This document shows positions 5,466 to 10,320 of a stretch of 10,320 bases of DNA, one piece after another (within the stretch, counting starts at the first letter, position 1; each line of letters opens with the position of its first letter). Below the pieces are notes generated by a model. That model was not told the origin of the DNA. It was given only the letters and a program-made list of their open reading frames with translations, and searched no databases. A program made the position numbers and the translations under genes. Source of the DNA: JBBDXA01 sp040902585 (GTDB taxonomy: Bacteria > Planctomycetota > Phycisphaerae > Phycisphaerales > Phycisphaeraceae); NCBI GenBank assembly GCA_040902585.1, contig JBBDXA010000264.1, positions 1-10,320 of the forward strand, in the 5' to 3' direction.

Positions 5466-6395
5466 CTAGGCCCGGTGATGTTTCGCCTTGAGATCGAACG
5501 CCATCAGGGCCTTGCATGCCTTGATGGGCTTAAACGCATGTTTGTCGTGGTGACCGAAGTGAACCACTTTCATGCCCTCGCTGGTCTTGACCTTCAGCTT
5601 TTCGAATTCAGTAAGCGTGATGGTCAGGCCGTTGACCATGACCGTGTTGTCATCGATGGTGACCACATCGTCCGGCCCGGTGGCGGTGATGACGATCTTG
5701 TCAGGCCGACCCAGGTCATTGCCGATCACGTGCAGCCCGCCTGCAAAGTCAAACGATCCACCCGTGAGGTCCAGCTTCAGGTGCATCGGCCCCCTGGTGA
5801 CGGAGGCGTCGATCGTCAGCGAACTGATCGTGTCCATCGCGTGGCTGAACAGGATTTCGCGGCTGAGGCTGTTGATGATCTCCAGGTTCCCGCCGTTCTG
5901 TTGGAGCGTGAGCCCGCCTTTCAGGAAGCCCGATGGCGCGGTGAAGGTCACATCCTCAATCTCAGGCGGCGGCGGCTCAGGATCGGCCGGGAAGTCGACA
6001 TTGATCGAAACGATCGCTTCGTTGGAGATGTTGCCATCCATGTCGGAGACGACGTATCCGAAGGTGTCGATACCGATGAACCCGGGGTCTGGAATGTAGG
6101 TCACCAGGCCCGTATCGAAATCGAGGAAGGCGATGCCGTGGCTCGCGCCGCTGAGGATGGTGAGGGCATAGGGTTCGATGGGTGCGTCATCGATATCGTT
6201 GGCGGTGACGTCGATCACCAGAGGGGTATCCGGCGCGGTCGAGGCCATGTCATCCATGGCGACAGGCACCGCGGACATCAGCAGTCGCGGCTCAAGTGCC
6301 TGGAGCTGAACCTTCGGCCCAGGGGCATCGGGCTGGAAACGGATTCGCGACGAGCAACGGTGTTTTCGGCGTGTGAGCCTGCCTTCGCTGCGCAT
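5466..6395 (-). CDS. LEPR-XLL domain protein with bacterial Ig-like domain
   Basis: The 309-residue protein has the motif A33-L-E-P-R37-L-L-M-S-A at residues 33-42, preceded by a basic N-terminal stretch. This is the LEPR-XLL signature of large planctomycete surface proteins, thought to direct export. Residues about 43-134 form an Ig/cadherin-like module (start PVAMDDMAS, core VTANDIDD, end FGYVVSDMDGNISNEAIVSINV). A proline-rich linker (136-147) leads to a beta-rich C-terminal part with an NGLTITLTEFEKLKV segment like the repeats of such proteins. At about 300 residues it is short for the family, whose members often exceed 1000. It ends in a basic, His-rich tail (HHDKH at 282-286, KHHRA at the end). 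The start ATG at 6393-6395 has purine-rich sequence upstream (gagaaaggtg). It is probably a surface or adhesive protein, but its ligand is unknown. Confidence 0.8.
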   Translation of the reverse strand: MRSEGRLTRRKHRCSSRIRFQPDAPGPKVQLQALEPRLLMSAVPVAMDDMASTAPDTPLVIDVTANDIDDAPIEPYALTILSGASHGIAFLDFDTGLVTYIPDPGFIGIDTFGYVVSDMDGNISNEAIVSINVDFPADPEPPPPEIEDVTFTAPSGFLKGGLTLQQNGGNLEIINSLSREILFSHAMDTISSLTIDASVTRGPMHLKLDLTGGSFDFAGGLHVIGNDLGRPDKIVITATGPDDVVTIDDNTVMVNGLTITLTEFEKLKVKTSEGMKVVHFGHHDKHAFKPIKACKALMAFDLKAKHHRA

Positions 6396-6529
6396 ACCCC
6401 TGACCCACCTTTCTCCGCCTCGCCTGTCGAATCCTTCCCCAAACGCCTGCGGCGATGGGCGGTGACCCGCGTCCCACCAGTCGCAGCCCTGACCCTATAA
6501 CTAAGCAATATGGGACGCTGGGGGGCAAG

Positions 6530-6640
6530 CCTGAAAGCAGAAAATCAGAAAAGCAGAAAAGCAGAAAATGGAAAGACATCAACGCAGAGTCACCCGCATG
6601 ATGTTCTGCTTTTCTGCTTTCGTGCTTTTCTGCTTTTCGG
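6530..6640. repeat. Long inverted repeat with 8-base periodic arms (family b, copy 2)
   Basis: The arms 6530-6569 and 6601-6640 are reverse complements at 34 of 40 positions, with a 31-base spacer. The left arm contains four 8-mers in tandem: gcagaaaa (6537), tcagaaaa (6545), gcagaaaa (6553), gcagaaaa (6561). The right arm has the same rhythm in complement (ttctgctt units). The right arm lies inside the 3' end of the zinc-ribbon gene and encodes its last residues. It resembles 4554-4640 in base composition, 8-base period, arm length and position at the end of a - strand gene. Confidence 0.8.
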
Positions 6641-7202
6641 AAAGCCACCCGCACTCCGGACAGGGGCCCTTCGGATTCACGCGCAGGTCGTACTTGCAGT
6701 TGAAGCAGAGTTGAAGGCGGTTGATGGTTTCGTGAAATCGCTTCGTCACCCGCTGACTCAGTTGACGATTCCACCACGCCATCGGCAGCAGGATGAGCAG
6801 CAGCCAGAGGCCCAGTTGCTGTTCGTAGGCCCAGATCCAGCCTTGGCCGCGCGACATGATCGCGGTCGCGATCGGCAGCACGACGAGACAGAAAGCCGCG
6901 CCGATGAGCAGGCCCAAGGCCGAGGACCAGATCATGACATGCAGGATGAACAGCCGCTGGCGGGGCAGCAGGGCGAAGCGTAGCGTCACGTCGCGCGACG
7001 CCAGCATGGGAAACACCCACGCCAGCCAGAGTAGTGAAACGATGATGAGCGGCAGCACGACGAATCGCGTCAGGCCGTTCCACGCGGCAAAGATTTCACT
7101 CTTCTGCGTCAGCATGAGCATGAGCACGTTGACGACGAACAGGCCGCCCGCGAGGCAGGCACCAGCGAAGGGCAGCACGAGGTACCAGGGGAATCGCCGC
7201 AT
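6579..7202 (-). CDS. Four-TM membrane protein with C-terminal zinc ribbon
   Basis: The 207-residue protein has four predicted membrane segments (about residues 8-31, 45-68, 86-112 and 128-144). A cytoplasmic-looking basic stretch and a C-terminal zinc ribbon follow: C166-x2-C169-x11-C181-x2-C184-G. Ribbons of the type CxNCxYDLR...CPECG are common at the ends of small planctomycete proteins, but no function is known to me. After CPECG, the last residues (from about 188, LSEKQKSTKAEKQ onward) are encoded by the right arm of the inverted repeat, so the original terminus was probably close to G185. The ATG at 7200-7202 is preceded by ggag (complement of 7210-7213) with a 7-base spacing. The upstream gene on the same strand, a serine hydrolase, ends 45 bases away, so the two may be cotranscribed. 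Function unassigned. Confidence 0.8.
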   Translation of the reverse strand: MRRFPWYLVLPFAGACLAGGLFVVNVLMLMLTQKSEIFAAWNGLTRFVVLPLIIVSLLWLAWVFPMLASRDVTLRFALLPRQRLFILHVMIWSSALGLLIGAAFCLVVLPIATAIMSRGQGWIWAYEQQLGLWLLLILLPMAWWNRQLSQRVTKRFHETINRLQLCFNCKYDLRVNPKGPCPECGWLSEKQKSTKAEKQNIMRVTLR

Positions 7203-7247
7203 GGAGACGCTCCAGCAAGAGGCGTCTGCGAAGGAGAAGGGGTCGCT

Positions 7248-8519
7248 TCATTCTAGGCCGGTTTTGAAAAGGTCAACCCGCGGCCAGTTCTTTACCTTGT
7301 TCGCCGCGATGTGCATGAGCGAGTCGATCATGCCGCTGAGCCTTTCGCGTTTTCCCTTTTCATCCGTGCAGTAGTCGCTGTTAAAGAGCACCGCCCAGGT
7401 GAGCCCGTCATGCCTGCGCACCAGCAGCGTCGAGGTGCCCGCCAGCGCGCCGGTGTGCCAGGTGTTGATGCGATTGGTGCCGACCGTGCGCACGGACCAG
7501 CCGCAGCCGTACCACACCTCGGGCTTGCCGTCCGCCAGCTTCGGCGAAGCGAACATGGTTTCGATCGAAGCGCGTTTCAGGAGGGGCGAGCGATCGCGGT
7601 CATCGAGGGCGCAGGCGAAGCGCACCAGGTCCGGTGCCGAGGCGATCCACCCGCCGTGCGAGTCCATCGCTTCCAGGTGCCACCCGCCGTAGGGCCAGGG
7701 GACTTTCGCGCCTATGTTGCCCTTGGCATCGGGAAACACGCTCGCCGCAAGGCTCGGCTTCTGCATGAAGTATTTCACTTCGCCCTCCGCCCGGCCTTCC
7801 AACCGCGTCGCGCCGATGCGCATGCGCGTCACACCCACAGGCTTGAGCACGTGCTCCTTCACGTACGCGTCGTACTTCTTCCCGCTCACCTTCTCGATCA
7901 CCCGGCCCAGCACGGCATAGCCATAATTCGAATAGGCATAACGCGCGCCCGGATCGTGATCCAGCGGCAGGCCCATCATCACGCGCATCACCTCAGGCAC
8001 CCCGGCCGGCGGCTGAGTGCCCAGCTTCTTTGCGAACTCGACGGATTTGAACATCGGATCGAAGGACTTATCCCGATCGAATCCGCCCGTGTGCTGGAGC
8101 AGGTGAAGGATGGTGATGTCTTGCAAACGCGGATCGACCTTCGCGCCGCCTTCGAGGAAGGGCTCCACCTTGAGCAAGGCAAAAGGGCGGTCGTCGAGCT
8201 TGAGCTTGCCCTGTTCGACAAGCTGAAGGATGGCGACGGCGGTGATGGGCTTGGAGATGCTGGCGATGCGGAAGAGGCTGTCGGACGCGACGGGCGTTTT
8301 CGCGTCGGGATCGCTGTGGCCGAAGCCGCGGGCGTAGAGGAGTTTGCCGTCCTTGGCGATGGCCACGGCTGCGCCGGGCACATGGTGCTCGGCGAGGAAC
8401 TGCGTGAAGAGTTCATCGAACGGCGCGAGGGCGGGATGTGTCTTGCCGGTGGCAGGCAGGTCCGCCGGCGCGAGCGAGGGCAGCATGCAAAGGGCGACAA
8501 TCGCGGAAAGGATTCGCAT
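7248..8519 (-). CDS. Secreted serine hydrolase of the beta-lactamase / S12 family
   Basis: The 423-residue protein (from ATG at 8517-8519) begins with a signal peptide ending about APA at residue 19. The penicillin-binding-protein-like fold is shown by three motifs: S87-I-S-K90 (SxxK, nucleophile and general base), Y196-S-N198 (YxN), and H355-T-G357 in the place of KTG. Other family landmarks are VPGAAVAIAKDGKLLYARGFG and LLQHTGG. Such proteins include class C beta-lactamases, DD-peptidases and esterases. The HTG variant is more usual among esterase/DD-peptidase members, so antibiotic resistance should not be inferred. It probably acts in the periplasm or outside the cell; the substrate is unknown. 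The frame extends seven codons upstream to a TTG at 8540, but the ATG gives the better signal peptide. Neither start has a clear ribosome binding site. The zinc-ribbon gene follows 45 bases downstream. Confidence 0.9.
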   Translation of the reverse strand: MRILSAIVALCMLPSLAPADLPATGKTHPALAPFDELFTQFLAEHHVPGAAVAIAKDGKLLYARGFGHSDPDAKTPVASDSLFRIASISKPITAVAILQLVEQGKLKLDDRPFALLKVEPFLEGGAKVDPRLQDITILHLLQHTGGFDRDKSFDPMFKSVEFAKKLGTQPPAGVPEVMRVMMGLPLDHDPGARYAYSNYGYAVLGRVIEKVSGKKYDAYVKEHVLKPVGVTRMRIGATRLEGRAEGEVKYFMQKPSLAASVFPDAKGNIGAKVPWPYGGWHLEAMDSHGGWIASAPDLVRFACALDDRDRSPLLKRASIETMFASPKLADGKPEVWYGCGWSVRTVGTNRINTWHTGALAGTSTLLVRRHDGLTWAVLFNSDYCTDEKGKRERLSGMIDSLMHIAANKVKNWPRVDLFKTGLE

Positions 8520-8546
8520 GCGGCGATTGTACCGAGACAATCACAC

Positions 8547-8575
8547 GGTTAGCGGTCGGAGGGTTAGCGGTCGGA
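8547..8575. repeat. 14-base direct repeat at the edge of the long-hairpin element
   Basis: ggttagcggtcgga occurs at 8547-8560 and again at 8562-8575, a 15-base period. The second copy is the outer end of the left arm of the long inverted repeat at 8564-8662. A duplicated element tip is visible in the sequence; slippage or a nested insertion is inference. Confidence 0.7.
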
Positions 8576-8662
8576 CCGAGTCTGCGAGGTCCACCTGTCG
8601 GCGACGGCGTGCCATCCTCGTGCGCCAACGGGTGGGCCTCGCGGACTCGGCCCGACCGCTAA
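8564..8662. repeat. 99-base long-hairpin element (family d)
   Basis: Arms 8564-8596 and 8630-8662 are reverse complements at 29 of 33 positions; all four differences are transitions. Each arm starts, from outside, with ttagcggtcgg, followed by ccgagtc and gcgagg. Partial complementarity continues into the 33-base centre. The element sits 13 bases after the stop of the GYF_2/SHOCT gene and 44 bases before the start of the hydrolase gene, so it may separate two transcription units. The right arm contains ctcgcggactcg (8638-8649), which also occurs at 5341-5352 between the redoxin and LEPR-XLL genes. Confidence 0.8.
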
Positions 8663-8675
8663 ACAGACGTCCTCA

Positions 8676-10034
8676 TCACAGCTCCTCCACCAGCTTTTTC
8701 CGCTTCTCCTGGAATTCCTCTTCCGTGATGATGCCGCTGTCCTTGAGCTTTTTCAGGTGCGCGAATTTCTCTTCGATGGTCTCTTTTTTCGGCGCGGGCT
8801 GCGGGGCGGGTTGGGCGGCAGGGGCGGGCGCATCAGCAGGTGCAGGCGCGGCATACGGCGCGGGGCTCGCGGCAGCAGGGGCCGGCTGCATGGCAGCGTG
8901 GGCGGCGAGGGCTTTGCGGATGTGGTCCGTGATCTGGATCAGGCCGTTGGCCAGCAGCACGATCATGCCGACCATCAGGAATCCGCTGACCGTGGTTTCA
9001 AGAATCATCCCCCAGTATCCGCTGGCGGCGCTGTAGCAGATGGCGGTGAGGTAGGCCCCGATGATGATCGCAAGGTACATCAGCATCAGGCCGGCTTTGG
9101 TCATGCTGCTGCTTCGGCTGGGAAGGATTCCCTGGAACAGGATCATGGTGCCCGCGCTCATTAGGGCGGTGTATTGCAAGATGATTTCGACGCGAAGCAG
9201 CGCGCCCCAGGGTGCGTTGGCAGCTCCGTACTGCTTCCAGTCCGAGCCGCTGGCCGTGAACTGCATGATGAACTCGATCACGTTCATCAGGATGAATCCG
9301 GAGGCACCGAGAATCTGCATGACGCGAATGGCGGTGGACGGGCCCAGGTGAATGCGCGAATGGCTGAAGATGACGATGATGAAGAAGAAGATCACGGTCA
9401 GGATGCCGATGGCCAGCGGGCCGCCGCTGCCGAAGCCGCTGGTTTCCGAGACGAGAATCAGGAGCAAGAGGATCAGCAACGCGCCCATGCCGGCCCATAT
9501 CCAGGCCCTGGCGATGCCACGGGTCAGGGGCGTGACGATCAATGCCGCGACGGCGACGACCCAGGACCCGATGAGCCAGATGGCGTGGATCGCCGGCTTC
9601 CCCTTGAACGTGTCCCAGGAGAAGATGATCTTGCCGGTGAAGGGGTGGACGCTCCAGGGGATCACGAGGGTCAGCAGCAGCAGGATGGCCGCGGTGATGA
9701 CCCAGCCGGCCCCGGTTCCGAGCGTCCCGCCGTGGGCACCGTGGGCCAGTTGTTGGGATCCTTGGCCCCGGCTCAGGGCCGCAGCCGCTCCCGACAGCGC
9801 CCCGGTCCTTCCGCCTGAAGGGGGTGGGGCGGTCCCGGCGTTGGCCAGGTCCGCCACCTGTCCGAACAGGCCTTTGACCTGCTGGGCGTGGACCCACTGG
9901 GCCATGCCTTCTTTCCAGACGTAGTCCTGCGGCGAAAGCTGGCCGCTGGTGGCCATGTGCTTGAGCTGGGCCGCGTCGATCGGGCCCACCTGCCTGCCGC
10001 CCTTGTTCACGTACCAAGCCTGACTCGATGCCAT
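8676..10034 (-). CDS. GYF_2 domain / eight-TM / SHOCT domain membrane protein
   Basis: The 452-residue protein has three parts. Residues about 6-57 form a GYF_2-like domain (WYVNKGGRQVGP at 7-18, then DYVWKEGMAQW at 37-47). A Gly/Ala/Ser-rich linker leads to about eight membrane segments (near 110-127, 150-169, 176-196, 206-224, 237-256, 284-302, 312-334, 346-366). An Ala/Pro-rich linker (378-415) connects to a C-terminal SHOCT-type helical hairpin (421-452; LKKLKDSGIITEEEFQEKRKKL). GYF_2 domains probably bind peptides and SHOCT domains occur at the ends of diverse membrane proteins; neither defines an enzyme. Both soluble ends would be cytoplasmic if there are eight segments. The start chosen is ATG at 10032-10034, preceded by gggag with 7 bases of spacing. 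An open frame continues to 10232, but passes through a repeat and lacks a ribosome binding site. No function known. Confidence 0.85.
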   Translation of the reverse strand: MASSQAWYVNKGGRQVGPIDAAQLKHMATSGQLSPQDYVWKEGMAQWVHAQQVKGLFGQVADLANAGTAPPPSGGRTGALSGAAAALSRGQGSQQLAHGAHGGTLGTGAGWVITAAILLLLTLVIPWSVHPFTGKIIFSWDTFKGKPAIHAIWLIGSWVVAVAALIVTPLTRGIARAWIWAGMGALLILLLLILVSETSGFGSGGPLAIGILTVIFFFIIVIFSHSRIHLGPSTAIRVMQILGASGFILMNVIEFIMQFTASGSDWKQYGAANAPWGALLRVEIILQYTALMSAGTMILFQGILPSRSSSMTKAGLMLMYLAIIIGAYLTAICYSAASGYWGMILETTVSGFLMVGMIVLLANGLIQITDHIRKALAAHAAMQPAPAAASPAPYAAPAPADAPAPAAQPAPQPAPKKETIEEKFAHLKKLKDSGIITEEEFQEKRKKLVEEL

Positions 10035-10185
10035 CGCTGAACTCCCGGGAAGCTTCACCGACATCCCTGCACAATGACGCGATTCCCCAACGTGATATCT
10101 AAACAGCGGGCCATCCAGCCCTTTGCCCAGCCTACCCGAAGGCGATGGATTGTAACAGACGCTTGGGAGTGGCTGGGCCGACTGG

Positions 10186-10223
10186 ACTCCCCTCCCTCTT
10201 AGGGAGGGGCAGGGGGAGGGTCG
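10186..10223 (+). repeat. Pyrimidine/purine hairpin repeat, left member of inverted pair (family c)
   Basis: cccctccct (10189-10197) and agggagggg (10201-10209) pair perfectly around a 3-nt loop, followed by the tail cagggggagggtcg. The 38-nt unit matches the reverse complement of 10281-10318 at 34 of 38 positions. It lies upstream of the GYF_2/SHOCT gene and inflates that frame if the first ATG is used. Confidence 0.8.
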
Positions 10224-10280
10224 AGCAAACAAAGATCATCGACCTGCGATTGCAACGAGCGCCTACGGGATGGGTGTGCC

Positions 10281-10318
10281 CGACCCTCCCCCAACCCCTC
10301 CCTGGGAGGGAGGGGAGT
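10281..10318 (-). repeat. Pyrimidine/purine hairpin repeat, right member of inverted pair (family c)
   Basis: The stem is 10295-10303 with 10307-10315, a perfect 9 bp around ggg; the G-rich tail is on the - strand. With 10186-10223 it brackets 57 bases of non-repetitive sequence, giving a 133-base unit with 38-base terminal inverted repeats. The copy reaches the right edge of the window, so it may extend further. Confidence 0.8.
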
Positions 10319-10320
10319 TG

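Noticed and set aside
5463..6500. 345-codon + frame opposite the LEPR-XLL gene
   Set aside because: Covers a gene whose - strand product has the LEPR-XLL motif and an Ig-like module; the + product resembles nothing.
7248..8519. Beta-lactamase resistance gene
   Set aside because: The fold is shared with esterases and DD-peptidases, and HTG replaces KTG; resistance cannot be inferred.
7311..8552. 413-codon open frame on the + strand opposite the serine hydrolase
   Set aside because: Antisense shadow caused by high GC at third positions; no domain and no ribosome binding site.
8541..8675. Possible CRISPR-like or tandem repeat array, because of repeated ttagcggtcgg
   Set aside because: There are only two direct copies plus one inverted copy, with no regular spacers. 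The arrangement is a single long inverted repeat.
10150..10160. Possible -10 box tacaat on the - strand upstream of the GYF_2/SHOCT gene
   Set aside because: No -35 box at 16-18 bases; a single hexamer is too weak to report.

Overview
The window is a GC-rich bacterial chromosome segment, most likely from a planctomycete (possibly a Phycisphaerae-like lineage). This is inferred from a vanadium haloperoxidase ending in a PEP-CTERM sorting signal, a protein carrying the LEPR-XLL motif, a C-terminal CPECG zinc ribbon on a small membrane protein, and a secreted c-type cytochrome/copper monooxygenase paired with a redoxin. No rRNA, tRNA, CRISPR array, transposase or phage gene is visible.

Layout. 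The left third is on the + strand: a 7Fe-type ferredoxin (124-390), a secreted haloperoxidase (633-2096), a 384-base intergenic stretch with two strong palindromes, and a stand-alone receiver protein starting at TTG (2481-2867). From 2988 onward every gene is on the - strand. In transcription order these are a GYF_2/multi-TM/SHOCT membrane protein (10034-8676), a secreted S12-type serine hydrolase (8519-7248), a four-TM zinc-ribbon protein (7202-6579), a LEPR-XLL/Ig-like surface protein (6395-5466), a redoxin-like lipoprotein (5236-4655) and a cytochrome c/PHM-like monooxygenase with an EF hand (4421-2988). Most products are exported or membrane-bound, so the region looks like a set of cell-envelope functions rather than one pathway. 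The clearest functional pair is redoxin plus cytochrome/monooxygenase. The serine hydrolase and zinc-ribbon gene, 45 bp apart, may form an operon.

The most unusual feature is not a gene. Most intergenic gaps carry a palindromic element, and several fall into families with more than one copy in the window: (a) a 22-27 nt hairpin in three copies with a compensatory base-pair change, two copies forming an inverted pair between convergent genes; (b) two roughly 90-110 nt inverted repeats whose arms are built on an 8-base period, each at the 3' end of a - strand gene, one of them encoding the C-terminus of that gene; (c) pyrimidine/purine hairpins with 3-nt loops and G-rich tails (one at 4435-4488, and an inverted pair at 10186-10318); (d) a 99-nt long-hairpin element at 8564-8662. 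These look like REP/BIME- or MITE-like non-autonomous repeats that may double as terminators. They also lengthen two reading frames artificially at the 5' end, so the starts given here are internal ATGs with ribosome binding sites.
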